DNA from: Ignavibacteriales bacterium
Lineage (GTDB): Bacteria > Bacteroidota > Ignavibacteria > Ignavibacteriales > Melioribacteraceae
Reading direction: 5' to 3'
Assembly (NCBI GenBank): GCA_021740915.1
Contig: JAIOYW010000003.1
Coordinates: 124,001-188,000 of the forward strand
DNA length: 64,000 nucleotides
In this document: one piece after another, positions 44,412 through 53,207 of the stretch
Layout: every line of letters begins with the position of its first letter
Position numbering within the stretch: position 1 is the stretch's first letter
Notes under the pieces: generated by a model
What the model saw: the letters and a program-made list of their open reading frames with translations, nothing else
Told to the model about the DNA's origin: nothing
Databases searched by the model: none
Program-made: the position numbers and the translations under genes

Positions 44412-45083
44412 TTGGAAAAAATAATAATTTTCGGAACATCGTCCGCGGCGGTATTAACTTATTATTCAATGATGGAAGAAAACTCCTTTGAAGTAGCCGC
44501 TTTCACTGTGGATAAGCCTTATATTAAAAATCCCACTTTGAAAGGATTACCAGTTGTACCATTCGAGGACGTCGAATCAGTCTATGATCCCCGTGAGTAT
44601 AAAATGTTCGTTGCAGTTTATGCAAGCCGTATCAATCATACAAGGGCATTAAAATATTCTGAAGCAAAGGAAAAGGGTTATAAACTGGTCTCGTTTATAA
44701 GTTCGCGGGCAATTATTCCCAAAGATATCAGTATAGGCGAGAATTGTTTTATCGGGGAAGGGGTTATTTGCAGACCGTTTGCCAGTATTGATGACAACGT
44801 TATTATTATGCCCGGATCGTATATCGGCCATGATTCCGTTATACATAAACATTGTTTTATCGCAGCACGGGCTGTGATTTTAGGAGCCGCTGTTATTAAC
44901 TCATATTGTGTTCTCGGGGCTAATTGCACTGTTCAGGACGGTATTACTGTTGAGGAAGGCTGCGTGCTTGGCTCCGGGACTGTTACTTCCGTAAACACAG
45001 TAAAAAACGGAATTTACGTATCAGAGAAGCCTAAACTTTTGCCAGTGGGAAGTGATAAAATGAAAAATATCCTGTTTAAGTGA
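44412..45083 (+). CDS. NeuD-like sugar O/N-acyltransferase with left-handed beta-helix
   Basis: A 223-residue acyltransferase. An N-terminal PglD/NeuD-type domain (IIIFGTSSAAVLTYYSM) is followed by hexapeptide rungs forming a left-handed beta-helix (IGENCFIGEGVICRPFASID, DNVIIMPGSYIGHDSVIHKH, CFIAARAVILGAAVINSYCV, LGANCTVQDGITVEEGCVLG). His at SYIGHDSV and the following KH are typical catalytic or cofactor positions. It starts 3 bases after the ligase stop at a TTG. In this context the donor may be the acyl-carrier protein rather than acetyl-CoA, which is inference. Confidence 0.83.
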   Translation: MEKIIIFGTSSAAVLTYYSMMEENSFEVAAFTVDKPYIKNPTLKGLPVVPFEDVESVYDPREYKMFVAVYASRINHTRALKYSEAKEKGYKLVSFISSRAIIPKDISIGENCFIGEGVICRPFASIDDNVIIMPGSYIGHDSVIHKHCFIAARAVILGAAVINSYCVLGANCTVQDGITVEEGCVLGSGTVTSVNTVKNGIYVSEKPKLLPVGSDKMKNILFK

Positions 45084-45090
45084 ATCAATT

Positions 45091-45339
45091 ATGAATGAAA
45101 GAGAAATAATCAGAGATTTTTTAGTACAGAAAGTCGGCACGACCACATTTTCTGACTCAGATTCTCTTATTCAAAACAAATTGTTAGACTCACTCTCAGT
45201 TATGGAATTCGTTTCCTTTTTGGAAGAACAATTCGAAATAAGCTTTGAGAGTGATGATATGGTTCCGGAAAACCTTGATTCAATCGATTCGGTTATTAAT
45301 TTGCTGATCTCAAAAAATGCACTGGTTGAAGTGGATTAA
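45091..45339 (+). CDS. Acyl carrier protein
   Basis: An 82-residue carrier with the phosphopantetheine Ser34 in the DSL motif (LLDSLSVMEFVSFLEEQF). Acidic helices and the ending DSIDSVINLL fit the ACP fold; the predicted load is an acyl or aminoacyl group from the neighbouring AMP ligase. It begins 7 bases after the acyltransferase stop. It is not the fatty-acid ACP by context: fabF and related genes are absent. Confidence 0.86.
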   Translation: MNEREIIRDFLVQKVGTTTFSDSDSLIQNKLLDSLSVMEFVSFLEEQFEISFESDDMVPENLDSIDSVINLLISKNALVEVD

Positions 45340-45363
45340 TTCAATGTTGGGTATTCTAAGTAG

Positions 45364-46317
45364 ATGAATATTAATTCTTCAGTTGATACCCCTTTGGTAA
45401 GTGTTATTGTTCTGACTTACAACCATAAGGACTATCTGGAGCAGAATTTAAATGGAATACTGATGCAAAAAACAAGTTTTCCATTTAAAATTTATGTGCA
45501 CGATGATGCTTCAACAGACGGGACAAGAGATATTATTCTTAAATACTATGAAAAATATCCCGGCATAATTGTTCCGATTCTTCAGTCCGAGAATCAATAT
45601 TCAAAAGGCATCCGACCCTATTCCACGTTCGTTTATCCAAAACTGAATTCAAAATATGTCGCCTTTTGTGAAGGCGATGATTATTGGACTGATCCTGATA
45701 AACTCCGGATACAGATAGAGTATCTGGAGCAAAATCCCGGCTGTTCGATATGTTGTCACGATGTTAATATTGTTCATGAGGGTATCGAAAGTCCGCGGGA
45801 AGTTTTTTACAATATTCCGCATAAATCCGATTTCAGATTTGATTTCTTATCTGAATTTACAGATCATTTTGTCCCGACTCCCACCATTGTTACCCGTCTG
45901 GATATCCTGAGGGAGCAGCCGGATAATTATACCACTCTTGTAAGCGGCGACATTCAGAAAATTCTTTTTTTGCTTAGCAGAGGGTACGGTTACTATTTTT
46001 CGAAAAAGATGGTAACTAAACGAAGAAATCGCGGCGGAATTACATCGAACATGGAGTATCGGAAGATTGAATTTGAAGGGCGGTACGAAGTTCTGTATTA
46101 CATAATTAATTTTGCTCCCGATATCGCTGTTAGTGCAGTCAGGAAGAAAATGGCAGAATATGAAAGAGCTTTTATCAAATTAAGGCTTCCGGTTAAAAGG
46201 CATAACTTTCTAATGCTGATCCTAAATGCCGTCTGGCACGATCCGGGCTGGTTTTTCCGGCGCCGCACTAATTTAATAGCCGTGAACACAATTCTTTTTC
46301 CGGGAGCCCCGCATTGA
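45364..46317 (+). CDS. GT2-family glycosyltransferase
   Basis: A GT-A enzyme of 317 aa. It has VSVIVLTYNHKDYLEQNL at about 12-29, HDDASTDGTRD, and the acidic metal site FCEGDDYWTDPDKL. The pattern YVAFCEGDDYW is typical of the rhamnosyl/glycosyl GT2 group in O-antigen clusters. It overlaps the WbqC-like gene by 4 bases and follows the ACP gene by 24, so it belongs to the same module. The sugar is unknown. Confidence 0.86.
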   Translation: MNINSSVDTPLVSVIVLTYNHKDYLEQNLNGILMQKTSFPFKIYVHDDASTDGTRDIILKYYEKYPGIIVPILQSENQYSKGIRPYSTFVYPKLNSKYVAFCEGDDYWTDPDKLRIQIEYLEQNPGCSICCHDVNIVHEGIESPREVFYNIPHKSDFRFDFLSEFTDHFVPTPTIVTRLDILREQPDNYTTLVSGDIQKILFLLSRGYGYYFSKKMVTKRRNRGGITSNMEYRKIEFEGRYEVLYYIINFAPDIAVSAVRKKMAEYERAFIKLRLPVKRHNFLMLILNAVWHDPGWFFRRRTNLIAVNTILFPGAPH

Positions 46318-47048
46318 ATATTGCAATAATGCAGCCATATTTTTTGCCGTACCTGGGTTATTTTCAATTGATAGATGCGGCAGATCTTTTTATTGCTTAT
46401 CCGTATGTGGATTTTAACAGGAGAGGATGGATAAACAGAAACCGTTTTCTAATTATTCATGGTCAGCCCAGATTCTTCAATATTCCGGTTCACAATTATT
46501 GTTCTAAACCTAAAATCTCAGATTTAAAAATAGATTATTCGAAAAACTGGAGAAGGAAACTGTTCGAAGACATCAGGTTTAATTATAAACGCTGTCCCTT
46601 TTTTGATGAAATATTCCCTGTTTTCTCTGAAATCTTAACTCCTGATTTTGAGTATCTGGTAGATCTTAATATTTCTTCAATCAGCAAAGTATGCAGAATC
46701 CTCGGCGTTACAACCCAGATTATCAGCTCAAGACCCTATTTCGGGGAGATAGAGAATGAAGTTCTAATAATTAAGGATAAAACTGAAAGAATGCAGAGAA
46801 GAATTACATCAATTTGCCGTCACGAAAATTCTGACCTTTACATAAATGCAATCGGCGGCAAATGCCTGTACCCTAAAGAGTTATTCACCGAAGAGCATAT
46901 TGATATCAGGTTTGTGCAGTCAGACCTGCATGAATATAAACAGAATTCAGATGTTTTTTATCCTAATCTTTCCATTCTCGATGTCCTGATGAATCTTGGA
47001 GTGGAAAAAACAAAAATTGAACTGAAAAGTTATGAACTTAGCAGTTGA
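46314..47048 (+). CDS. WbqC-family protein
   Basis: A 244-residue member of the WbqC-like family, common in O-antigen and capsule clusters. The start IAIMQPYFLPYLGYFQLIDA with AADLFIAYPYVDFNRRGWINRNRF is the family signature, and TSICRHENSDLYINAIGGKC, LYPKELF and HEYKQNSDVFYPNLSILDVL complete the hallmark end. It starts at TTG 46314 overlapping the GT2 stop, with GGGAG 8 bases upstream. Relatives are predicted to act with aminoacyl/acyl-modified sugars, possibly as condensing enzymes; the reaction is unproven. Confidence 0.88.
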   Translation: MNIAIMQPYFLPYLGYFQLIDAADLFIAYPYVDFNRRGWINRNRFLIIHGQPRFFNIPVHNYCSKPKISDLKIDYSKNWRRKLFEDIRFNYKRCPFFDEIFPVFSEILTPDFEYLVDLNISSISKVCRILGVTTQIISSRPYFGEIENEVLIIKDKTERMQRRITSICRHENSDLYINAIGGKCLYPKELFTEEHIDIRFVQSDLHEYKQNSDVFYPNLSILDVLMNLGVEKTKIELKSYELSS

Positions 47049-47231
47049 GAATTGAGGACGCAGATAAACCCCAAGAGATTCAATAATAATTTAACCCTTG
47101 GGTTTTGCACGGCTTAAAGCTGCAAATCAGCAGATTACGGGTGGAAAAACAGGAGACTTGAATAAATTCATATAAACCTGTTCTCGGAAAAGGTCTGAAA
47201 CATAGTAAATCGGGCGCAGCAGATAATTCTA

Positions 47232-47429
47232 TTACTTTTGCCCGGTATATTCTGTCTGGCGGCGTTCGCCTTCTTTAGCCAGGAAGTCCTTTTTCTGAAG
47301 CTTCATCTTGTTGGTTTTATTAAATCTTATCTTATGAATAACTGTAAAAAGTACAAATGCAACAACGATGATTATTGACAGCCATAAAATGGCTTTATAT
47401 ACTAATTCGGTTGATCCTTCAGCTTGCAT
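47232..47429 (-). CDS. Small single-span membrane protein
   Basis: A 65-residue protein with one hydrophobic helix (about 13-35, AILWLSIIIVVAFVLFTVI) and a basic, hydrophilic C-terminal tail of about 30 residues. No family is recognised. It is read divergently from the YbjN-like pair, with a candidate -7 element (CAAAATTA read in reverse) about 50 bases before the start. It may be real because of its clean membrane/tail layout, but is short. Confidence 0.55.
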   Translation of the reverse strand: MQAEGSTELVYKAILWLSIIIVVAFVLFTVIHKIRFNKTNKMKLQKKDFLAKEGERRQTEYTGQK

Positions 47430-47476
47430 ATTTTTCTTTCTTTTAAATCATTATTTGTAAATTTATGAATAATTTA

Positions 47477-47484
47477 CAAAATTA
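47477..47484 (-). promoter_or_regulatory. Candidate -7 element (TAATTTTG) for the small membrane protein
   Basis: On the minus strand it matches TAnnTTTG exactly and precedes the start codon by about 48 bases. No clear -33 TTG. Confidence 0.35.
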
Positions 47485-47568
47485 TATGTGAGTTTTGTCA
47501 ATAAAATATTAAGTATGCTTTTAGTTCAATCTTTTTATTATTAAAATATAATCTGAAAGGTACAGTCA

Positions 47569-47997
47569 ATGTACGAATCTGAGCAGGTTTTAGCAGCTCG
47601 CCGAAGGATCAAGGCTTTTCTTGATGTTAAAGAATGGCCTTACGATATTGAAGATAATGGCGAATTCCGTTTGTATCAGGGATCAACATTTGTTTCCGCT
47701 GAAGTAAAACAATGGGGGCAGTTTACACTTGTTATTATTAGGGCGCCTATTTCACTTGGGATCAAAACAATGAATGAAAAAGTTTACCGTTATATGCTTG
47801 AGAAAAATTACAGCCTTATAGTCGGAAAACTTGCCTATAGCAGAACCCAAAATGCAATCTACTATGAAAATGCAATCCTCGGGGACGATCTTGATCCTGA
47901 AGAATTGTATGGTGCGCTTGAATCCGCAGCATTAACTGCCGATAATTATGATGATCCGATTTCTGCGCTGACCGGCGGCAGAAGAGCAATTGATTAG
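47569..47997 (+). CDS. YbjN-like protein, first of a tandem pair
   Basis: A 142-residue cytosolic protein resembling the YbjN / type III secretion chaperone-like fold. It opens with a helical RRRIKAFLDVKEWPYDIED, then alternating strands, and ends with a recognisable tail LDPEELYGALESAALTADNY followed by LTGGRRAID. The neighbouring protein shares this tail, so the two arose by duplication. The 11-base gap between the genes shows an operon. YbjN-type proteins are implicated in stress and motility regulation in enterobacteria; the role here is unknown. TATAAT at 47547 and AAAGG at 47557 could serve as promoter and ribosome site. Confidence 0.7.
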   Translation: MYESEQVLAARRRIKAFLDVKEWPYDIEDNGEFRLYQGSTFVSAEVKQWGQFTLVIIRAPISLGIKTMNEKVYRYMLEKNYSLIVGKLAYSRTQNAIYYENAILGDDLDPEELYGALESAALTADNYDDPISALTGGRRAID

Positions 47998-48008
47998 GAG
48001 AGGAAACT

Positions 48009-48449
48009 ATGAAGTACAAGATTGAGAACATCGAACAATTATCAAAGTACGTTGAAAGCCTTCTTATCAAACGGAGCTGGCCTTATAAAAAAATCGACGA
48101 GCTGAATTACAGACTAAACCTTGAAACAACTTACATTCTTGTAAGCTGTAAAAACTGGGGAAGGAATGTTCTGCTTTCAATATCATCGCCCATTTCTGTG
48201 CATTCAAAAAACCTCAACCTCAATGCGCTTGAGAGGATAATCGAATTAAGCAGCACAATCGAAATGGGGAAATTCTCGCTCGATCCCGAGAATAACATTA
48301 TTTTTTATGAATATTCTCTACTTGCCGATAATCTTGACCCGGATGAATTTTTCGTGAGTCTTACTACAGCCGGAACAATTTCCGATAAGTATGATGAGGT
48401 GATCTCGCAACTGACAGGTGGTAAGCGTTATATCGATCTGAAAAGATAG
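48009..48449 (+). CDS. YbjN-like protein, second of a tandem pair
   Basis: A 146-residue paralogue of the preceding protein. The shared parts are RSWPYKKIDELNYRL at the front, the NNIIFYEYSLLADNLDPDEF core and the tail TISDKYDEVISQLTGGKRYIDL. The two proteins may form a heterodimer, as chaperone-like members do. It is followed by a terminator ending just before rimP, which separates this pair from the information-processing operon. Confidence 0.7.
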   Translation: MKYKIENIEQLSKYVESLLIKRSWPYKKIDELNYRLNLETTYILVSCKNWGRNVLLSISSPISVHSKNLNLNALERIIELSSTIEMGKFSLDPENNIIFYEYSLLADNLDPDEFFVSLTTAGTISDKYDEVISQLTGGKRYIDLKR

Positions 48450-48492
48450 ATTTGCTTTTCATCTTTATTAGTGTTAACTTTCATTATCTAAT

Positions 48493-48518
48493 TCGCCCTT
48501 AATGGGCGATTTTTTTTA
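48493..48518 (+). terminator. Intrinsic terminator ending 3 bases before the rimP start
   Basis: TCGCCC/GGGCGA stem with a 5-base loop (TTAAT) followed by a T8 run (48510-48517). The ATG of rimP is at 48521. It can end the YbjN-like unit; because rimP has no leader beyond it, it must be read through, or rimP must be transcribed from a site inside or beside it. Confidence 0.88.
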
Positions 48519-48520
48519 TT

Positions 48521-48970
48521 ATGCCGGTAAACAAAAAGAACATACAAGAAATAATTGAAACCGAAGTTTCTGCACATGGCTATTTTTTAATAGAACTTGT
48601 AATTCGCGGAACTGATCAGAAATTAATTCTCGAAGTCTATGTTGATAATGAAAGCGGAGTGACTACTGAGGCATGCGCAGATATCAGCCGTGAAATTAAC
48701 GGAAAACTGGAACTTGAAGAAAGCCTTAAAGATTACAGGCTTGTTGTTTCTTCCCCAGGAGTTGACAGACCATTAAAATTCCTCTCACAATACAATAAGC
48801 ATATCAACAGAAATTTCGAAATAGATTACGATGACGGTCAGCCCAGGAAGTTAAAAAATGCGAAACTTTTGGCTATTGAAGGCGATAAACTCCGGTTTCA
48901 GACCGTAAAGCACGAAGTGCTAATCGAATTTAACCGGATTATTACCGCTAAAGTTTTATTAAGTTTTTGA
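48521..48970 (+). CDS. rimP: Ribosome maturation factor RimP
   Basis: A 149-residue protein needed for 30S maturation. It has the N-terminal alpha/beta domain (GYFLIELVIRG...LEVYVDNESGVTTEACADIS) with the conserved 'VSSPGVDRPLK' segment (LVVSSPGVDRPLKFLSQYNK), and a C-terminal Sm-like domain. Order rimP-nusA-infB is the standard cluster, 17 bases to nusA. The intrinsic terminator directly upstream is unusual; no ribosome site is visible because the T run occupies that place. Confidence 0.93.
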   Translation: MPVNKKNIQEIIETEVSAHGYFLIELVIRGTDQKLILEVYVDNESGVTTEACADISREINGKLELEESLKDYRLVVSSPGVDRPLKFLSQYNKHINRNFEIDYDDGQPRKLKNAKLLAIEGDKLRFQTVKHEVLIEFNRIITAKVLLSF

Positions 48971-48987
48971 TTACGGAGGATCAAAGA

Positions 48988-50235
48988 ATGAACAACGAAA
49001 TTCAGGAATCGTTTTCCCAGATGGTCAAGGCTAAAAGCCTTGATAAAGACGTGCTGGGTAAAATCCTGGAGGATATTTTCGGTCTGCTGATCAAGAAAAA
49101 ATTTGGTCAGGATGCAAATTACTTTATTGGTCTCAACATGGACAAAGGTAATATTGAGATATTCCTTGAACGAAGAATTGTTGAAACTGTTGAGAACCCT
49201 GCCTGTGAAATCAGTTTTGAAGATATCAATGCTTTAGGCAATGATGAAGGTCTGGAACTTGGCGACGATTATATCGAGAAAGTTGATCTTTCATTGTTCG
49301 GACGCAGACATGTAAATCTTGCGAAACAAAGCCTCAGTCAGAAGATCAGAGAGATTGAAAAAGAAATTACTTACAAGGATTACGGCGATAAAGTCGGCGA
49401 AATAATTGTAGGAGATATTTATCAGGTACGTAAGAACGATATCCTGATAAATCACAATAAAAACGAATTGATCCTTCCAAGAAAAGAACAATTGCCAAAA
49501 GAAAGGTACCGCAAAGGTGAAACTATTAGGGCAATCGTTAAAGAAGTGAAAAAAACTCAGAATGGTCCCGTGATCATTATATCCCGTTCTGATAATCTCT
49601 TTTTAAAACGTCTTTTTGAAATCGAAATCCCTGAAATATACGATGGAATTATCGAGATCAAAGGAATTGCAAGAATTCCCGGCGAGCGCGCCAAAGTTGC
49701 TGTCGAATCACAGGATGCCCGCATCGATGCAGTAGGCGCCTGCGTTGGCATGAAAGGCGTTAGGGTTCATGCTATTGTCCGTGAACTCAACAACGAAAAT
49801 ATTGATGTTCTCAGCTTTTCGACCGATCCCGGTATTTATATCCAGAGGGCACTCGGTTCGAATAAAATCAAACAGCTCGATCTCGATGAAACAAACAGAA
49901 TGTGCTATGTGAAAGTGGATTCAGAACATGTTTCACAGATCGTAGGACGTTTCGGAGCTAACCTTAAACTTGCAATGGAACTAACCGGTTATAATATTGA
50001 GATCATCAGGGAAGAAAAGCCGTTCGAAGAATATGAAGAAGATATCGAACTTGTTCTTTTAAGAAAAGAACTTGGTTCTGAAATTATTGACCTTCTGATC
50101 GATAACAGGCTTGATACAGCCAAAGAAGTTCTTACGACCGGCATTGAAGGACTCGCGCAGTTCGAAGGACTTGATGCTGAGAAAGCAGCAGAAATAATTG
50201 AGAAAATTAAAGATCTATACACTGAAGAAGAATAA
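48988..50235 (+). CDS. nusA: Transcription termination/antitermination protein NusA
   Basis: A 415-residue NusA. Start chosen at ATG 48988, with GGAGG 9 bases upstream; a longer reading would add seven atypical residues. Domains: N-terminal RNA-polymerase-binding domain (to ~130), S1 domain (~134-205, GEIIVGDIYQV), and two KH domains (~215-350) with VGACVGMKGVRVHAI and VGRFGANLKLAMELTGYNI. A short C-terminal helical repeat (LAQFEGLDAEKAAEIIEKIK) is present. It controls pausing, termination and antitermination; it could regulate its own operon through the terminator upstream of rimP, as autoregulation is known for NusA (inference). Confidence 0.95.
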   Translation: MNNEIQESFSQMVKAKSLDKDVLGKILEDIFGLLIKKKFGQDANYFIGLNMDKGNIEIFLERRIVETVENPACEISFEDINALGNDEGLELGDDYIEKVDLSLFGRRHVNLAKQSLSQKIREIEKEITYKDYGDKVGEIIVGDIYQVRKNDILINHNKNELILPRKEQLPKERYRKGETIRAIVKEVKKTQNGPVIIISRSDNLFLKRLFEIEIPEIYDGIIEIKGIARIPGERAKVAVESQDARIDAVGACVGMKGVRVHAIVRELNNENIDVLSFSTDPGIYIQRALGSNKIKQLDLDETNRMCYVKVDSEHVSQIVGRFGANLKLAMELTGYNIEIIREEKPFEEYEEDIELVLLRKELGSEIIDLLIDNRLDTAKEVLTTGIEGLAQFEGLDAEKAAEIIEKIKDLYTEEE

Positions 50236-50252
50236 CAGAGTTTTAAAAAGAT

Positions 50253-53207
50253 ATGATGGATAAAATCCGGGAAAAAAAGTGGCGGATTGCAAAATTCGCC
50301 GCCGAGTACAAAATACCTACAGAATCGGTGATCGATTTTCTTAAATCGAAAGATCCGGGCTCCAGTCTTACACTTATGACAATGATGAGCGATGATATGC
50401 TCGAACATGTTATTGAGAAGTTCAAACGTGAGATTGAGGACGCTGAAAGGGTCCACAAGAAGATCGATAAGATCATTGATATTATTTCACATGATACGCC
50501 ACCCCCTAAACCTGCGGTAAAGGAACCTGAAGCCGAACCGGAAAAACCGGCGGAGCCTGAAGTGGAAGCGCCTCCGGTGGAAATTGAAATTCCTGCTGTG
50601 GAAGTTCAGCCTGAGGTTGCTGCTGAAATCCCGGAACCTGAGAAACCGGAAGAACCTATTGAGGAGCCCGAAGTTCCAGTTGTTGAGGAACCGCAGCCCG
50701 CTGAAGAAGCCCCGGTGGAAATTGTCAGCGCGGAACCTGAAGTTTCAACTGAACCCGAGGAACCGGTTTCTGAAATTCCTGCTGCTGATGTTGTTGAAAC
50801 GGTTGTAGCTGCTGAAAAGGAAGATGTGACTCCAGCTGAAGCACCTGAACCTGAAGCGGCTGTGCCGGTTGAAACTCCTCCTGTGGAAGAAGCTCCGAAG
50901 AGTTTTGTTAAACCGATTTTCAGGACAGAAACCGAAAAAGAACTTGAAAAAATGAAAAACTCTTTCAAAGTTTATGGTAAAGTTGATATTGAGGGTTCTT
51001 CTCCTAAGAAAATTCTTAAAAAAGCAAAACCCGGATCTTCTCAGCAAAAGCCTGAAATGAGACTGAAAAAGTCTGTTGCATCAGATGGTGCGAGAAAAAC
51101 AGATGGCACCGGCAAGACTTTTATTAAGGAAATACAGTCCGAGACTGATGACAATAAGACTAAGACGGCAACCACCGAAGGCGGTGCATCTGATGATGCC
51201 AAAGGCAAGAAAAAAAGGCTCAAAAAGCAATTCAAAAAAGAGGACGGTACCGAAGAAGATCTGAAGTCAAAGAAAAAGAAAAAGACCAAGAAATTCGAAG
51301 TTGATGAAAAACAGGTTGATGAGGCGCTGAAAAGAACTATCCTCAGCCTCGATGAATCAGCCCTCGGTTCCCGTGCAAATGTCAGGAAAAAGAAGAAAAA
51401 AGAAAAAGCAGAAGTGCAGGAACTCATTGACGAGCAGAAAAGAGTTGAAAAGAGGAAAATTCAGGTTACTGAATATACCGCTGTCAGCGAACTTGCGAAT
51501 CTTATGAATATCAGCGCAACTGAAGTTATACAGAAATGTTTCTCGATGGGTGTTATGGTTTCAATTAACCAGAGGCTCGATTCCGATACAATAACTCTTG
51601 TTGCCGATGAATTTGGCTTTGAAGTTGAGCAGGTTACAGATTATAATCCTGAAGCCCTTGAGGATCAGGATGATCCTGATGAATTGAAAACTTCCAGACC
51701 GCCTGTTGTTACGATAATGGGACACGTTGACCACGGTAAAACATCCCTTCTCGATCATGTCCGCAAAGCAAATGTTGTTGCAGGGGAAGCCGGTGGTATC
51801 ACACAGCATATCGGTGCATACAGGGTTCAGGTCGATGAAAGTCGTTTTATCACATTCCTCGATACTCCCGGTCACGAGGCATTTACGGCGATGAGAGCAA
51901 GAGGCGCGAGGGTTACGGATATCGTTGTACTTATTGTTGCTGCCGATGACGCAGTTATGCCGCAGACTGTTGAGGCTATCAACCATGCTCAGGCTGCCGG
52001 AGTGCCGATTGTTGTTGCTATTAACAAAATAGATAAACCAAACGTAAATATTGATAAAATCAAACAGCAGCTTGCCGATAGGAATATCCTTGTTGAAGAC
52101 TGGGGTGGTAAATACCAGTGCGCTGAAATTTCCGCCAAAAGCGGCAAGAATATTGATGTGCTTCTGGAAAAAATACTTCTCGAAGCAGATCTGCTTGAAC
52201 TGAAAGCAAACGCAGATCGCACTGCACGCGGAACAGTTGTCGAGTCCCAGCTTGATAAAGGGCGCGGAATTACCGCAACGATACTCGTACAGAAAGGTAC
52301 GCTTAAAATCGGCGATATTTTTGTTGTCGGAAACCAGTTCGGACGTGTCCGTGCTATGTTCGATGAAAGAAACCAGAAAGTCAGTTCTGTAGGACCATCT
52401 GCACCGGTACTTGTTCTTGGTTTCGAAGGAGCGCCACAGGCAGGCGATAACCTGATAGTTGTTGAAAGCGAACGTGAAGCCAGAGAGATCAGTATCAAAC
52501 GGCAGCAGTTCCAGAGAGAACAGGAGCATCGTCAGGTGCATCATATTACGCTCGATGAAATCGCTGCCCGCATTGGTTCCGGAGGTTACAAAGAACTTGC
52601 TGTTATTGTTAAGGGCGATGTTGACGGCTCCGTTGAGGCGCTTGCCGATTCGCTTCTGAAAATATCAACATCCGAAGTTGCCGTAAGAGTTATTCATCGT
52701 GGGGTTGGCGCCATTTCTGAAGGTGATGTTCTTCTGGCAGCAGCTTCCCAGGCTATTATTATCGGTTTCCAGGTACGTCCGCACACAAGCGCCCGTAAAC
52801 TTGCGGAAACTGAAAAAGTGGAAATTAGGCTTTATAACGTGATTTATGACGCTATTAATGAGATAAAGTCCGCTCTCGAAGGAATGCTCTCGCCTGTTGT
52901 TTCCGAAGAAGTTGTCGGAACCGTTGAAGTAAGGGAAGTTTTCAAAGTTCCGAAAGTTGGAAATATTGCCGGATGTTATGTGACCGATGGTAAGATTTTC
53001 AGAACTAATAAGATCAGACTTTACAGAGAGGGTATTGTTGTCTATTCAGGTGAACTTGCTTCGCTGAAAAGATTTAAGGATGATGTGAAAGAAGTTGATG
53101 CAGGGTATGAATGCGGACTTAATATTTCTAACTTTAACGATATCAAATTAGGCGACATTATTGAATCCTATAAACTCGTTGAAACAAAGAAAAAATTAGA
53201 ATCCTGA
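50253..53207 (+). CDS. infB: Translation initiation factor IF-2
   Basis: IF-2 delivers initiator tRNA and binds GTP (984 aa). The N-terminal region opens with a short IF2_N helix, then ~95 residues rich in Glu/Pro/Val (residues ~85-210), then Lys-rich segments (~240-400, [24 protein letters not shown]) and a second IF2_N motif ([19 protein letters not shown]). The GTPase core starts near 485: G1 [10 protein letters not shown]3 DTPGHEAF, G4 NKIDKPN, followed by domains II-IV. The start may be ATG 50253 or 50256. The acidic-to-basic N-region is longer than in many IF-2 proteins. It overlaps rbfA by 1 base. Confidence 0.96.
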   Translation: MMDKIREKKWRIAKFAAEYKIPTESVIDFLKSKDPGSSLTLMTMMSDDMLEHVIEKFKREIEDAERVHKKIDKIIDIISHDTPPPKPAVKEPEAEPEKPAEPEVEAPPVEIEIPAVEVQPEVAAEIPEPEKPEEPIEEPEVPVVEEPQPAEEAPVEIVSAEPEVSTEPEEPVSEIPAADVVETVVAAEKEDVTPAEAPEPEAAVPVETPPVEEAPKSFVKPIFRTETEKELEKMKNSFKVYGKVDIEGSSPKKILKKAKPGSSQQKPEMRLKKSVASDGARKTDGTGKTFIKEIQSETDDNKTKTATTEGGASDDAKGKKKRLKKQFKKEDGTEEDLKSKKKKKTKKFEVDEKQVDEALKRTILSLDESALGSRANVRKKKKKEKAEVQELIDEQKRVEKRKIQVTEYTAVSELANLMNISATEVIQKCFSMGVMVSINQRLDSDTITLVADEFGFEVEQVTDYNPEALEDQDDPDELKTSRPPVVTIMGHVDHGKTSLLDHVRKANVVAGEAGGITQHIGAYRVQVDESRFITFLDTPGHEAFTAMRARGARVTDIVVLIVAADDAVMPQTVEAINHAQAAGVPIVVAINKIDKPNVNIDKIKQQLADRNILVEDWGGKYQCAEISAKSGKNIDVLLEKILLEADLLELKANADRTARGTVVESQLDKGRGITATILVQKGTLKIGDIFVVGNQFGRVRAMFDERNQKVSSVGPSAPVLVLGFEGAPQAGDNLIVVESEREAREISIKRQQFQREQEHRQVHHITLDEIAARIGSGGYKELAVIVKGDVDGSVEALADSLLKISTSEVAVRVIHRGVGAISEGDVLLAAASQAIIIGFQVRPHTSARKLAETEKVEIRLYNVIYDAINEIKSALEGMLSPVVSEEVVGTVEVREVFKVPKVGNIAGCYVTDGKIFRTNKIRLYREGIVVYSGELASLKRFKDDVKEVDAGYECGLNISNFNDIKLGDIIESYKLVETKKKLES

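Noticed and set aside
50606-51427. Long minus-strand readings across the acidic/basic part of infB
   Set aside because: They are antisense shadows created by the repetitive Glu/Pro/Lys codons of infB; their translations are Ser/Thr- or Phe/Arg-rich low complexity with no domain.
51561-52544. A 327-residue minus-strand reading opposite the infB GTPase domain
   Set aside because: It is fully antisense to a highly conserved coding region and has no recognisable domain.
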